Shown one piece after another: positions 46,766 through 57,339 of a stretch of 64,000 nucleotides of DNA. The stretch covers positions 644,462-708,461 of the forward strand of contig NZ_JAFDOE010000003.1 of assembly GCF_018342065.1 (NCBI RefSeq), written 5' to 3'. The position numbers and the translations under genes were made by a program. A model generated the notes under the pieces. It searched no databases and was not told the DNA's origin. It saw only the letters and a program-made list of their open reading frames with translations. Position 1 is the first letter of the stretch; every line of letters begins with the position of its first letter. The stretch is from Citrobacter sp. FP75. Lineage in GTDB: Bacteria; Pseudomonadota; Gammaproteobacteria; Enterobacterales; Enterobacteriaceae.

Positions 46766-47524
46766 ATGAGCGAACTATCCCCCTTCCTTTTTGAAACAGA
46801 AGAGGCGGAGCGACAATACCGGTTGCCATTTCGCGGTCACAGTCTGAATAACATGATCGACGCCGCGACCCCTCTACTGGGCATGGCAATGCGGCTGAAG
46901 GGTATGGAAAATCAGCCACTGCCGGAATATCTGTTCAGTCAGGTCGTTACCGATGTGCAGGTCGTCGAGCAACTGCTACAGGAGCAAGGCTATGAGCCGG
47001 GCGTCATCATTTCGTTTCGCTACGTGCTATGTACTTTTATTGATGAAGTAGCGCTGGGACACGGCTGGTCAAGCCAGAACGAGTGGATAAAACAGTCGCT
47101 GTTGGTGCATTTTCATAATGAAACGTGGGGCGGCGAGAAGATATTCATTTTACTGGAACGCCTTATCCGCGAACCAAAGCGCTATCAGGACTTACTTGAG
47201 TTTATGTATCTGTGTTTTTCGCTCGGTTTTCGCGGTCGTTACAAAGTTAGCTCCCGACAGCCGCAATCTTTGAACGAATTTGAACAGATATTTCGTCGTT
47301 TACATCATGCCATCCATCAATTGCGTGGAGACGCGCCGTTTCCCGTGTTGCATCAGGATAAGCAAGGGGCTGGAAGTCGTTACAGTCTGATTAAGCGGCT
47401 GGAAATTAAGCATCTACTGGCAGGCGGTCTGGTGCTTCTGGCTCTGGTCTGGTTGTTCTATACCCTGCAGCTCAATGCACAGACTCAGGATATTTTGCAG
47501 CAGTTAACGCATCTGTTGCGCTAA
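46766..47524 (+). CDS. tssL: T6SS membrane protein TssL (VasF, DotU family)
   Basis: Inner-membrane subunit related to DotU/IcmH. The 252 residues hold the cytoplasmic helical domain with FRYVLCTFIDEVALGHGWSS and FLYL-like FMYLCFSLGFRGRYKVSSR, then a single C-terminal membrane helix (AGGLVLLALVWLFYTLQL, about 222-239). No peptidoglycan-binding OmpA-like extension is present; this is the short form, so any wall anchor must be supplied by another protein such as TagA or TssM partners. Confidence 0.94.
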   Translation: MSELSPFLFETEEAERQYRLPFRGHSLNNMIDAATPLLGMAMRLKGMENQPLPEYLFSQVVTDVQVVEQLLQEQGYEPGVIISFRYVLCTFIDEVALGHGWSSQNEWIKQSLLVHFHNETWGGEKIFILLERLIREPKRYQDLLEFMYLCFSLGFRGRYKVSSRQPQSLNEFEQIFRRLHHAIHQLRGDAPFPVLHQDKQGAGSRYSLIKRLEIKHLLAGGLVLLALVWLFYTLQLNAQTQDILQQLTHLLR

Positions 47525-47537
47525 GGAAGGGATTTTT

Positions 47538-50243
47538 ATGATTCAGATTGAGTTGTCTTCTCTGGTTAAACGTCTTAATCCGTTTACAAAACAGGCGCTG
47601 GAAACGGCGGCTTCAGAGTGTATGAGCCAGCAGGCAGCGGAGATCACCGTTGCACACGTTATGCTACAGATGCTCGCCATCCCACGCAGTGACCTGCGCA
47701 CGATTGTTGAAAAGGTGGATATTCGTGTTGATGAACTGCGTCAGGCGTTGACGGTAGAGTATTACGCCACGACCAGAACAGCAGACAGCTATCCTACATT
47801 TTCGCCACTCCTGGTTGAATGGTTAAAGGACGGCTGGCTACTGGCTTCAGCCGACATGCAGGCGACGGATCTGCGCGGAGGCGCTTTGTTACTGGCCCTG
47901 CTACATTCGCCGTTGCGTTATGTGCCGCCAGTTGCTGCACGGCTACTGACTACCATTAACCGTGATCTGTTGCAGCAGGATTTTACTGCATGGACAAAGG
48001 AGTCTGCCGAATCAGTGGTGCTGACAGACGGTCAGCCCAGTCTCCGTACAGGGATGGCCGGAGAGGAAAGCCTGCTCGCCCGTTACGCTAAAAATATGAC
48101 CGCTGATGCCCGCAACGGTAAACTCGACCCGGTACTGTGCCGTGATAACGAAATCGACCTGATGATCGATATCCTCTGCCGCCGTCGCAAGAACAACCCG
48201 GTGGTGGTGGGTGAGGCTGGCGTCGGTAAAAGTGCATTGATCGAAGGACTAGCGCTGCGGATTGTCGCAGGTCAGGTGCCGGATAAACTGAAAAATACAG
48301 ATATCATGACGCTGGATCTGGGGGCGCTCCAGGCAGGGGCATCAGTCAAGGGTGAATTTGAAAAGCGCTTTAAAGGATTGATGTCTGAAGTTATTCAGTC
48401 TTCTGTTCCCGTCATTCTGTTTATTGATGAAGCACATACATTAATTGGCTCAGGCAATCAGCAGGGTGGGCTGGATATCTCCAACCTGCTGAAACCGGCG
48501 CTGGCGCGCGGTGAGCTAAAAACTATTGCTGCCACCACGTGGAGCGAATACAAAAAATATTTTGAGAAAGACGCGGCGCTGTCGCGCCGCTTCCAGTTAG
48601 TCAAAGTTAGCGAACCGAATGCTGCGGAGGCCACCATCATTCTGCGTGGACTCTCGGCGGTGTATGAGCAGTCCCACGGTGTACTGATTGATGACGAGGC
48701 ATTACAGGCCGCAGCCAGTCTAAGTGAGCGCTACCTTTCCGGGCGTCAGTTGCCAGATAAAGCCATCGACGTATTGGATACTGCCTGCGCTCGCGTGGCG
48801 ATCAATTTATCCTCTCCCCCCCGACAAATTTCCGCACTGGAGACACAGTGCCGCCAGTACGAAGCCGAAATCAGACAACTGGAACGGGAGCAACGTATCG
48901 GCCTGTTTCATAATGCCGCCTACCGTGATGAACTGCATCAGAAGCATGAAATCGCGAAGAAGGATCGTCAGGAGCTGGAAGAAATATGGCAACAGCAGCG
49001 CGCGTTGGTACAACAAATTATCGCCCTGCGCCATGATTTACTGGGTGCCAGCCTACACGATAATGCGGATTCGCCTTCGACGATGACTGATGATGCACCA
49101 GCGACACTACCAGAAAAGCGTAATCACCTGATAAAGCTGATGGCAGAGCTGGACGTCACGCACAATAAGCAACGACTGGTTTCTCCTCATGTGGATAAAA
49201 CACAAATCGCTGCTGTGATTGCCGAATGGACCGGAGTGCCGCTTAACCGGCTTTCTCAGAACGAAATGTCAGTGATTACTGACTTACCGCATTGGTTGGG
49301 TGACACAATCAAGGGACAGGAACTGGCGATTAAGCACCTGCACAAACATCTGCTGACGGCGAGAGCCGATCTGCGTCGTCCGGGCCGTCCGCTGGGCGCA
49401 TTTTTACTGGCCGGACCGAGCGGCGTCGGCAAAACCGAAACCGTGCTGCAACTGGCTGAGCTGTTATATGGCGGACGTCAGTATCTGACCACCATCAATA
49501 TGTCAGAGTTTCAGGAAAAACACACCGTTTCACGGTTAATCGGCTCGCCTCCGGGCTATGTCGGCTATGGCGAGGGGGGCGTGCTCACCGAAGCCATTCG
49601 ACAGAAGCCCTATTCTGTGGTGTTGCTCGATGAGGTGGAAAAAGCACATCCGGATGTGCTGAATCTGTTTTATCAGGCCTTTGATAAAGGTGAAATGGCG
49701 GACGGCGAAGGCAGGCTGATCGATTGTAAAAACATCGTGTTCTTTCTCACTTCCAACCTCGGTTATCAGGTGATAGTCGAGCATGCAGATCATCCGGAGC
49801 TGATGCAGGAAGCGCTGTACCCGGTTCTGGCCGATTTCTTCAAACCCGCATTGCTGGCACGGATGGAAGTGGTGCCGTATCTGCCACTGTCGCGTGAAAC
49901 GCTGATCACGATCATCGCCGGTAAGCTTGCCCGACTGGATGGTGTTTTACGCTCACGCTTTGGTGCAGAAGTCATCATCGATCCGACAGTAACTGATGAA
50001 ATTATGTTGCGCGTCACCCGCGCGGAAAATGGCGCCCGAATGCTGGAGTCCATCATCGATGGTGAAGTTTTACCACCACTTTCCCTGTTGTTGTTGCAGA
50101 AAATGACATCCGGCACGGCTATTGCGCAGATATGCCTGACCGTTAAGGACGGCAGATTTATGGCTGAAATCACCGATGCGGAGGATTACAACACTGCTGG
50201 TGTACCCGAGCCGGAATTTGTCACAGAGGAAGCCGAAGCGTGA
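47538..50243 (+). CDS. tssH: T6SS sheath-recycling AAA+ ATPase TssH (ClpV)
   Basis: ClpV disassembles contracted TssBC sheaths. The 901 residues show an N-terminal Clp repeat domain (1-160), first AAA+ module with Walker A GEAGVGKS (225-232) and Walker [14 protein letters not shown], a coiled-coil insertion (about 430-520, rich in QLEREQR-like repeats), and second AAA+ module with GPSGVGKT (626-633) and [13 protein letters not shown]. Overlaps the next gene by four bases, leaving no room for the vasH regulator found there in V. cholerae. Confidence 0.96.
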   Translation: MIQIELSSLVKRLNPFTKQALETAASECMSQQAAEITVAHVMLQMLAIPRSDLRTIVEKVDIRVDELRQALTVEYYATTRTADSYPTFSPLLVEWLKDGWLLASADMQATDLRGGALLLALLHSPLRYVPPVAARLLTTINRDLLQQDFTAWTKESAESVVLTDGQPSLRTGMAGEESLLARYAKNMTADARNGKLDPVLCRDNEIDLMIDILCRRRKNNPVVVGEAGVGKSALIEGLALRIVAGQVPDKLKNTDIMTLDLGALQAGASVKGEFEKRFKGLMSEVIQSSVPVILFIDEAHTLIGSGNQQGGLDISNLLKPALARGELKTIAATTWSEYKKYFEKDAALSRRFQLVKVSEPNAAEATIILRGLSAVYEQSHGVLIDDEALQAAASLSERYLSGRQLPDKAIDVLDTACARVAINLSSPPRQISALETQCRQYEAEIRQLEREQRIGLFHNAAYRDELHQKHEIAKKDRQELEEIWQQQRALVQQIIALRHDLLGASLHDNADSPSTMTDDAPATLPEKRNHLIKLMAELDVTHNKQRLVSPHVDKTQIAAVIAEWTGVPLNRLSQNEMSVITDLPHWLGDTIKGQELAIKHLHKHLLTARADLRRPGRPLGAFLLAGPSGVGKTETVLQLAELLYGGRQYLTTINMSEFQEKHTVSRLIGSPPGYVGYGEGGVLTEAIRQKPYSVVLLDEVEKAHPDVLNLFYQAFDKGEMADGEGRLIDCKNIVFFLTSNLGYQVIVEHADHPELMQEALYPVLADFFKPALLARMEVVPYLPLSRETLITIIAGKLARLDGVLRSRFGAEVIIDPTVTDEIMLRVTRAENGARMLESIIDGEVLPPLSLLLLQKMTSGTAIAQICLTVKDGRFMAEITDAEDYNTAGVPEPEFVTEEAEA

Positions 50244-50947
50244 TGAGCCTTCGATTCGCAGCCGGTCTGTGGGGGTTAACCCTGTTATCCGCCGTAACAC
50301 TAGCCCAGGAGGGTACTCCGGTGCCGGATAACAGGGCAGAGTTGCTGCGGGCAATGCAAACCTGTCGCGCAGAGCCTGCCGCGCTGGTACGCCTGGATTG
50401 CTATGATCGTCAGCTTCCACCTGACCGTACGGATTTCTCCGGTGCACTGGTTAAAGCACAATCACCGGGAGATGCCTGGCAGCGCGCCATTGAGCAGGAA
50501 AAGCAACGTACGGAACACGATACTGCCTTTTTGGTGACAAAAAACGAGGGGGAAAACACCGCTGTCATCATCACTACACCCGCACTCGGCAGCATACCGC
50601 CGCGACCGGTGCTGATGTTCAGTTGTGTGGACAATATCACTCGAATGCAAATTGCGCTGCCGCGCCCCTATAAGGGTAATGATATCCCGGTGGTACTGCG
50701 TACTGATGCTGGTCAGTTTCACACTCGCTGGTTTGTCCGTGAGAACGGTTATCTGCTGGAAGCCAGTCGTGGCCTTGCCGGTATTGACGAGATCAGACAG
50801 CTTTTCGGCTCAAAAACGCTGACGATAAATACCGGTATGGATGGCGCGACCAGACAACTGACATTTACCATTTCGGGTCTGACACAAACCCTGATACCCC
50901 TGCGCGAAGCCTGTCACTGGGCCGGACAGGACAGGAAAGGAGAATAA
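50240..50947 (+). CDS. T6SS accessory protein VasI/TagO (VC_A0118 family)
   Basis: A 235-residue secreted or periplasmic protein with an N-terminal signal-like segment (FAAGLWGLTLLSAVTLAQ). AALVRLDCYDRQLPPDRTDF resembles the start of the VasI family, and KTLTINTGMDGATRQLTFTI plus LIPLREACHW the end. It contains four cysteines that could pair in the periplasm (CRAEPA, CYDRQ, SCVDN, ACHW). In V. cholerae vasI lies at the same relative place. Its exact job is not settled. Confidence 0.85.
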   Translation: MMSLRFAAGLWGLTLLSAVTLAQEGTPVPDNRAELLRAMQTCRAEPAALVRLDCYDRQLPPDRTDFSGALVKAQSPGDAWQRAIEQEKQRTEHDTAFLVTKNEGENTAVIITTPALGSIPPRPVLMFSCVDNITRMQIALPRPYKGNDIPVVLRTDAGQFHTRWFVRENGYLLEASRGLAGIDEIRQLFGSKTLTINTGMDGATRQLTFTISGLTQTLIPLREACHWAGQDRKGE

Positions 50948-50949
50948 CC

Positions 50950-52359
50950 ATGGCCGAATATTCCCCGGATGACTGGCTTAAAGCCCTGCTGGCCGAATTG
51001 CCAGACGAAAAAATAAGTCAGGCTGTTAGTGACGATAACGCCCTCTGGATCAACATTGAAGAGAACGTTTCCCTGTTGGGGTCGCTGACTCACAGTCAGA
51101 TTGATATCGCTGAAATTCGCCGTCAGGCGCTGACGCTGCTGGAAACGGAATGTAAAGACTTTCGGGTAATGGTACATCTGTTGCGCACATTGCAACATGG
51201 CGGTGGTGCGGCAGAACTGCTACTGGCGGCACAACTGCTGACGCAGTATGTACAGCATTACTGGCAACAGGCATGGCCGAAAAACCAGACGCATAAAATC
51301 CGCTTCGCACAACAGGTGATTAAACGGTTTGAAACCGCGTCAGGCAGTTTTAGCCGTGGGGCCAGCGAAACGCAGCGTAACGCCATGCCGGGAGAACTGG
51401 CGTATCTTGCAAAACTATGGCGTGACAATGGATATCCGGCACTGGCGGAATCTGTCGACGCCCTGTTTACACTTTACCAGCGCGATATGAAGGAGCTGTC
51501 TGTCTCCCCTGATGTTCCCGTCGCCCCAGAACAGACGGCAGAGCGTTCCCCGATATCATCTGCTGCTGTCGTGGTACAGAAAAATGCCCCGGTAATCAGT
51601 GTGGAAAGCCATGATGATAAATCATGGCGTGAAACCTTACTGAAAGTGGCGGGTATTTTATGTGAGCGCCAGCCGGACAATCCGCTGGGCTATCAACTGC
51701 GCCGTCATGCCATATGGCAGAACATTTCTGTCGCACCACAAGCCGAAAACGACGGGCGAACCCCGATGGCCGCATTTTCTACCGATATCATGGCAGATTA
51801 TCAGGCAAGAGAAAGCAAGGCTGACAGCGCATTATGGCAACAGGTGGAACAAAGCTTAATTCTGGCCCCCTACTGGTTCGATGGTCACGCGCTGTCTGCC
51901 CGCATTGCAGAACGTTTTGGTTATCATGATGTCGCCGAAGCCATTAAAGACGAAGTGAACCATTTTCTACAGCGCATCCCTGCGTTAAATGCGCTGCTGT
52001 TCAATGATCGGATGCCATTTTTGTCAGCGTCAGCAAAACGCTGGCTTGCCCCTGACAAAACCATACTCTCCGCCGGAACGATGGATTTCAACGGTGAAGC
52101 GCAACTCTCCCGGCAGCACCTTCATGAACAGGGTCTGGAAGCAACACTACGATATCTCAACGGGCTACCGGAGAGGGAGCCGCGCGAGCGCTTTTACCGC
52201 CAATATCTTGCTGCGCAGATGATGGAAGAGGCTGGCATGGCACAGCTTGCAAAACAGCACTACCGGACATTACTCAATACGGGATCGCACATGTCGTTGT
52301 CAGACTGGGAGCCTGCACTGCTGGCACGTCTGGAAGAAAAACTCACAACAGCACAGTGA
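50950..52359 (+). CDS. tssA: T6SS baseplate cap/assembly protein TssA (VasJ)
   Basis: TssA nucleates and caps the growing tail. The 469 residues have the ImpA_N domain in the first third (YVQHYWQQAWPKNQTHKIRF, about residues 98-117), a linker rich in Pro/Ser/Val (about 185-215) and a C-terminal VasJ-type domain from about 220 (LLKVAGILCERQPDNPLGY, LILAPYWFDGHALSARIAE). This is the soluble long form; a second, membrane-anchored ImpA_N protein (TagA) is encoded after tssM. Confidence 0.92.
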   Translation: MAEYSPDDWLKALLAELPDEKISQAVSDDNALWINIEENVSLLGSLTHSQIDIAEIRRQALTLLETECKDFRVMVHLLRTLQHGGGAAELLLAAQLLTQYVQHYWQQAWPKNQTHKIRFAQQVIKRFETASGSFSRGASETQRNAMPGELAYLAKLWRDNGYPALAESVDALFTLYQRDMKELSVSPDVPVAPEQTAERSPISSAAVVVQKNAPVISVESHDDKSWRETLLKVAGILCERQPDNPLGYQLRRHAIWQNISVAPQAENDGRTPMAAFSTDIMADYQARESKADSALWQQVEQSLILAPYWFDGHALSARIAERFGYHDVAEAIKDEVNHFLQRIPALNALLFNDRMPFLSASAKRWLAPDKTILSAGTMDFNGEAQLSRQHLHEQGLEATLRYLNGLPEREPRERFYRQYLAAQMMEEAGMAQLAKQHYRTLLNTGSHMSLSDWEPALLARLEEKLTTAQ

Positions 52360-52379
52360 GATTAAACAGGAGTTATTTT

Positions 52380-55300
52380 GTGTTAAGGATGTCAATGCCT
52401 GGTTTTCTGAAAGGGCTAAAACCCACAATAAAACCCGCTATGCCCCGGATAAAAATCTCCGCCATGATTCTGGTGGTACTGATTTGGGCGTTATCACTGC
52501 TGTGGATCTGGTGGAAAGGCCCAGAATGGATAATTTGGGAACAGCAGCCGTTTGCCCCTGCCATGAATCGTGCGCTGGCAACCGCTGTATGGGTGCTGGC
52601 AGCGCTGGGTTTTGTGACATGGCGCGTGATGAAACGGCTGTACTGGCTGGAAAAAACGCAAAACCAGCAGCGCCAGCAGGAAAAAGATCCATTGAGCGTG
52701 GAGATCAATCAGCAACAGCGCTATCTGGATCGCTGGCTGCTGCGTCTGCAACGCCATCTCGATCGGCGAAATTACCTCTATCACCTGCCGTGGTATATGG
52801 TTGTCGGCCCAAAACAGAGTGGTAAAAGTACGCTGTTGCGTGAGGGATATCCCGCCGATGATATCTGGACGCCCGAAAAACTCAGGGGAGAACCGGACAG
52901 CCCGTGGCGCATTGCGCCGAAAGTGGGTGAGGCGGCAGTGATTTTCGATATCGACGGTGTACTGACAGAACAGGATGGAAACAATGAGTCGGAACAAAGC
53001 ACCCTGTATCGTCGGTTATGGCAGCACTGGCTGGAGTGGCTGGCTAAAAATCGCGAACGCCAGCCGCTGAACGGACTCATCCTGACGCTGGATGTGGTGG
53101 ACTTGTTAACCTCATCCAAAGAGCAGCGTGAACGACAACTGGCAGTATTGCGCCAGCGTTTGCAGGAAATACGTATTCACCTGCACTGTCAGTTACCTGT
53201 TTATGTGGTGCTCACCCGTCTTGATTTGCTGAACGGTTTTGCTGCCCTGTCTGGTCTGATGGAACGCAGCGACAGGGAACGTATTCTGGGCGTCACTTTC
53301 ACACAGGGCGCACACCGTGACGAGCGGTGGAGCGAAGAACTCAGCCACTTCTGGCAGAACTGGATGGCGCACTTAAATCAGGCGTTGCCCGATTTGTTGT
53401 TGAAACAGTCAGAGTTTGGTGACCGTGCCTCACTGTTCAGTTTTTCACGTCAGGTTCAGGGGCTGCACGATCATCTTACCGCGCTACTGAAAGGGCTGCT
53501 GTCCGGAGAAAATATGGACGTCATGCTACGTGGTGTCTGGCTGACCTCATCATTACAGCGCGGACAAGTAGACGATATTTTTGTTCAGTCCGCCGCCCGA
53601 CAATATCGACTCGGAACCCATGCGTTGGCATCGTGGCCTCTGGTGGAAACAGCGCCTTACTTCACCCGGATGTTATTCCCCAGAGCACTGCTGGCTGAGC
53701 CAAATCTGGCCAGTGAAAATGGACTCTGGCTAAAATATTCCCGCCGCAGGCTGGGCTGGTTTACTGCCGTAAGTTCTGTGGCGATCGTCGCAATGATCGT
53801 CGGATGGCATCACTATTACCGGGTAAACTGGCAATCCGGTGTCACGGTGCTTAAACAGGCCCGGACGTTCATGGATATACCATTGCCACAGGGGATCGAT
53901 GATTATGGTAACCTGCAACTTCCTCTTTTAAACCCCATGCACGCTGCCACGTTGGCTTACGGGGATTACCGCGACCACAACAGTCTGACCAACATGGGGT
54001 TGTATCAGGGGATCAAAATCGGTCCTCATGTGGAAAAAACGTACCTGCAACTGCTTGAACAGCGATACCTGCCTGCATTATTCAACGGTCTGGTGAAGGA
54101 AATGAATAACGCGCAGCCGGAAAGCGAGCAGAAACTCGAAGTGTTACGCGTGATCCGTATGCTGGAAGATAAAAGCGGTCGCAACGACGCAGTGGTCAAA
54201 CAGTACATGGCCCGCCGCTGGAGTGAACATTTCCACGGACAGCGGGATATACAGGCACAACTGATGTCTCACCTTGATTATGCGTTGACGCGTACAGACT
54301 GGCACGCTCAGCGCCTTAATGGTGATACTGACGCGATCAGTCGCTTTATTCCGTATGAAAAACCCGTTGTGGCAGCGCAAAAAGAACTCAGTAAACTACC
54401 CATTTATCAACGGGTTTACCAGAGTCTGAAAACACGGGCACAGGGCGTACTGCCCGCCGATCTGAACTTGCGCGATCAAATTGGCGCGGGATTTGACGGG
54501 ATCTTCGTGGCGGCAAATGAAGATCAGTTGATAATTCCACAATTTTTAACCCGCTACGGCCTGCAAAGTTATTTTGTGAAACAACGCGACAGTCTTGTTG
54601 ATCTGACCGCGATGGACAGTTGGGTTCTGAATCTGAGTCGTAACGTGGCATACAGTGATGCTGACAGGGAGGAAATACAGCGTCATATCACAGAACAGTA
54701 CATCAGTGATTATACGGCAACATGGCATGCCGGAATGGATAATATCAGCGTGCGTGATTACGAAAATCTGACTGATATCATCAGTGCGCTGGAGCAAGTT
54801 ATCAGCGGCGAGCAGCCATTTCAGCGAGCGGTGACAACGCTGCGCGACAATACCCAGATGCCACCACCTCCGGCAAATCTGCCGGAAAAAGCACGTGAAA
54901 GTATGATGGCTGAGAGCGATTATCAGTTGCTGACACGCCTTGGCCGCGAGTTTGCGCCAGAAAATAACGTTCTGGTCGAGCAAAAAGACAAAGCCAGTAT
55001 GTTGCAGGCTGTCTATCAGCAACTGACCGAACTGCACCGTTACCTGTTGGCTATTCAGAACTCACCGGTTCCGGGAAAGTCAGCGCTGAAAGCAGTACAA
55101 CTCAGGCTTGATCAAAACAGCAGCGATCCTATTTTTGCCACCCGACAGATGGCGAAGACGCTACCCGATCCGCTGAACCGTTGGGTTGGCAAACTTGCAG
55201 ATCAGGCGTGGCACGTAGTTATGGTGGAAGCCGTGCATCACATGGAGCTGGAGTGGAACGATAAGGTTGTCAAAACCTTCGATACGCAGCTTGCCGGACG

Positions 55301-55925
55301 TTATCCGTTTAATCCATCAGCGAAACAGGATGCCTCTCTGGATGCCTTTGAACGATTCTTCAAACCAGACGGCATACTGGATGGATTCTACAAAGAGAAC
55401 CTGAAGTTGTTTATGGAAAACAGTCTGACGTGGGGAGAAGACGGAAATATTCTGATTCGCCCGGATATTCGACATCAGCTTGAAACCGCACAGAAAATAC
55501 GCGACACCTTCTTCAGCCAGCAGAACGGGCTGGGAACCCAGTTTGCCGTGGAAACATTGACGTTGTCGGCCAGTAAGCGACGCAGTGTGCTAAACCTGGA
55601 CGGTCAGTTACTGGATTACAGCCATGGACGCAACTTTACGGCACGAGTGGTATGGCCAAACACCATGCGGGAGGGTAATGAAAGCAAACTTACGCTGGTC
55701 AGTACAGGTAGCGCGGCTCCCCGTAGTATCAGCTTCACCGGCCCGTGGGCGCAGTTCCGGCTGCTGGGAGCTGGCACGCTGACCAGCGTGGATGATAACA
55801 CCTTTAACGTACGCTTCAGCGTTGACGGGGGATATATGGAGTATCGCGTACATGTGGACAGTGAATCTAATCCGTTCACTGGCGGGTTGTTCAGCGGCTT
55901 CAGACTGCCGGAAACTCTTTATTAA
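52380..55925 (+). CDS. tssM: T6SS inner-membrane core protein TssM (VasK, IcmF family)
   Basis: Large inner-membrane protein forming the trans-envelope channel with TssL and TssJ. I choose GTG at 52380 (1,181 residues) because AGGAG lies seven bases before it; GTG at 52356 or ATG at 52389 are alternatives. Two N-terminal membrane helices (about 28-45 and 65-85), a cytoplasmic domain with Walker A GPKQSGKST (143-151) and a third membrane helix (LGWFTAVSSVAIVAMIVGW, about 455-475) precede a periplasmic region of about 700 residues, ending in a beta domain that binds TssJ (VVWPNTMREGNESKLTLVST). P-loop is intact, unlike in some TssM proteins. Confidence 0.94.
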   Translation: MLRMSMPGFLKGLKPTIKPAMPRIKISAMILVVLIWALSLLWIWWKGPEWIIWEQQPFAPAMNRALATAVWVLAALGFVTWRVMKRLYWLEKTQNQQRQQEKDPLSVEINQQQRYLDRWLLRLQRHLDRRNYLYHLPWYMVVGPKQSGKSTLLREGYPADDIWTPEKLRGEPDSPWRIAPKVGEAAVIFDIDGVLTEQDGNNESEQSTLYRRLWQHWLEWLAKNRERQPLNGLILTLDVVDLLTSSKEQRERQLAVLRQRLQEIRIHLHCQLPVYVVLTRLDLLNGFAALSGLMERSDRERILGVTFTQGAHRDERWSEELSHFWQNWMAHLNQALPDLLLKQSEFGDRASLFSFSRQVQGLHDHLTALLKGLLSGENMDVMLRGVWLTSSLQRGQVDDIFVQSAARQYRLGTHALASWPLVETAPYFTRMLFPRALLAEPNLASENGLWLKYSRRRLGWFTAVSSVAIVAMIVGWHHYYRVNWQSGVTVLKQARTFMDIPLPQGIDDYGNLQLPLLNPMHAATLAYGDYRDHNSLTNMGLYQGIKIGPHVEKTYLQLLEQRYLPALFNGLVKEMNNAQPESEQKLEVLRVIRMLEDKSGRNDAVVKQYMARRWSEHFHGQRDIQAQLMSHLDYALTRTDWHAQRLNGDTDAISRFIPYEKPVVAAQKELSKLPIYQRVYQSLKTRAQGVLPADLNLRDQIGAGFDGIFVAANEDQLIIPQFLTRYGLQSYFVKQRDSLVDLTAMDSWVLNLSRNVAYSDADREEIQRHITEQYISDYTATWHAGMDNISVRDYENLTDIISALEQVISGEQPFQRAVTTLRDNTQMPPPPANLPEKARESMMAESDYQLLTRLGREFAPENNVLVEQKDKASMLQAVYQQLTELHRYLLAIQNSPVPGKSALKAVQLRLDQNSSDPIFATRQMAKTLPDPLNRWVGKLADQAWHVVMVEAVHHMELEWNDKVVKTFDTQLAGRYPFNPSAKQDASLDAFERFFKPDGILDGFYKENLKLFMENSLTWGEDGNILIRPDIRHQLETAQKIRDTFFSQQNGLGTQFAVETLTLSASKRRSVLNLDGQLLDYSHGRNFTARVVWPNTMREGNESKLTLVSTGSAAPRSISFTGPWAQFRLLGAGTLTSVDDNTFNVRFSVDGGYMEYRVHVDSESNPFTGGLFSGFRLPETLY

Positions 55926-55930
55926 CAACG

Positions 55931-55959
55931 TGTTCGGCAGGTCAAACGCCTGCCGAACA
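55931..55959 (+). repeat. Perfect 11-bp hairpin between tssM and tagA
   Basis: TGTTCGGCAGG (55931-55941) and CCTGCCGAACA (55949-55959) form a perfect GC-rich stem with a seven-base loop, in the only gap of note inside the T6SS operon. No U tract follows. It ends two bases before the GGGAG that may serve tagA. It could slow polymerase, protect upstream mRNA or control tagA translation. Confidence 0.8.
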
Positions 55960-55975
55960 TCGGGAGTACAGGAAT

Positions 55976-57316
55976 ATGAGGGATATTCAGTTAATACAGA
56001 CAATCCGGACGGGGGGCGATCCGAGGGATCTCCCTGAATTCAATGCCATCCGTGAAGAGATCAATAAAGCGAGCCATCCGTCGCAGCCGGAACTGAACTG
56101 GACATTAGTGGAATCGCTGGCTTTAACGCTCTTTAAGAATAATGGTGTGGATCTGCATACGGCAACCTACTATACGCTCGCCCGTACCCGTATTCATGGT
56201 CTTGGTGGTTTTTGCGAAGGTGTGGAGTTACTGGCTGCACTGATTAGCCGCGAATGGGATAAATTGTGGCCCCAGAATCCACAGGCCAGAACCGAAATGC
56301 TGGACTGGTTCAATTCTCGTATTGGTAACATTTTGCGTCAGCAATTATCCTATTCCCCCGCCGATCTGCCGCTGATGTATCGTGCGGAACGGGCATTACA
56401 GATAATCTGTAATAAATTGCAACAGGTTGAATTGAAACAAATTCCCCGAGTGGAAAATCTACTCTATTTTGTGCAGAACACCCGTAAACGATTTGAACAG
56501 CTACCGCAAAAGAACAATGCTAAAGAACCGGTGCAAACTGCGGTCAAAACATTGGTATATGCTCCTGAGAACACCGATACAGCGGCAGAACTCCCCCTTT
56601 TCCCTGTTTCGGAGATGACGGTTGAAGTTCATTCCGGTACGTCTGATGGCTCCACTACCGGGAGAGCAGTGAGTAGTCATCTGAAAGGGTTTATAGCGGG
56701 CATTGTCTGTTCTCTGACGTTTGCCGCAGTGTTCTGGTGGTGGCAAGTGTGCCCCATGCAACAGCAACTTGCTCACGTGAAAGATACTGCACAGGGAGAG
56801 GCTACTGTCTGGTTGTCATCGCCCAGCCTTTCAGACTACAGACAGGATCTGCAACAACTGCTTGATGCTTCATCTCTGCAATCTCTGGAAACCGGCATAC
56901 AGATGATCCGTACAGCAGACAGTCGCTGGCCGGAAAGCCTGCAACAGCAACAGGCCACTGCGCTATGGCATGAAACGTTGAAAGCGCGCGCGCAGCGCAG
57001 TCCACAACTGAAAGGCTGGCAGCAAACCCGACAGGATTTACGTGCTTTTGCCGATCTGATTATGCAGCGGGAAAAAGAGGGACTGACCCTCTCATCCATC
57101 AAGAACGTAGTCTGGCAGGCCGAGCGGACGCTGAATCAGGAAACGCCGCTGGAGTCCTTACTGACACAGTACCAGGTGGCGTATTCACAGGGGCAGAATA
57201 CACAGGCGCTGGAAAAAGAGATCAACGAACGACTGGATGGTGTGTTAAGCCGCTGGTTGCTGTTAAAAAATAACGCGATGGTGGAAAGCGCAGCCAGCAA
57301 TCGTTCTGAAAAATAA
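55976..57316 (+). CDS. tagA: T6SS sheath-stop protein TagA (VasL)
   Basis: A 446-residue membrane-anchored TssA relative. The N-terminal ImpA_N domain spans about residues 10-130 (SLALTLFKNNGVDLHTATYY, AALISREWDKLWPQNPQAR). One membrane helix follows at about 238-257 (FIAGIVCSLTFAAVFWWWQV), then a VasL-type C-terminal domain. In enteroaggregative E. coli, TagA stops sheath growth at the far side of the cell and holds it extended. Gene position after tssM is as for vasL in V. cholerae. Confidence 0.88.
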   Translation: MRDIQLIQTIRTGGDPRDLPEFNAIREEINKASHPSQPELNWTLVESLALTLFKNNGVDLHTATYYTLARTRIHGLGGFCEGVELLAALISREWDKLWPQNPQARTEMLDWFNSRIGNILRQQLSYSPADLPLMYRAERALQIICNKLQQVELKQIPRVENLLYFVQNTRKRFEQLPQKNNAKEPVQTAVKTLVYAPENTDTAAELPLFPVSEMTVEVHSGTSDGSTTGRAVSSHLKGFIAGIVCSLTFAAVFWWWQVCPMQQQLAHVKDTAQGEATVWLSSPSLSDYRQDLQQLLDASSLQSLETGIQMIRTADSRWPESLQQQQATALWHETLKARAQRSPQLKGWQQTRQDLRAFADLIMQREKEGLTLSSIKNVVWQAERTLNQETPLESLLTQYQVAYSQGQNTQALEKEINERLDGVLSRWLLLKNNAMVESAASNRSEK

Positions 57317-57339
57317 TCCATACCCAAAGGAGAAAAAGT

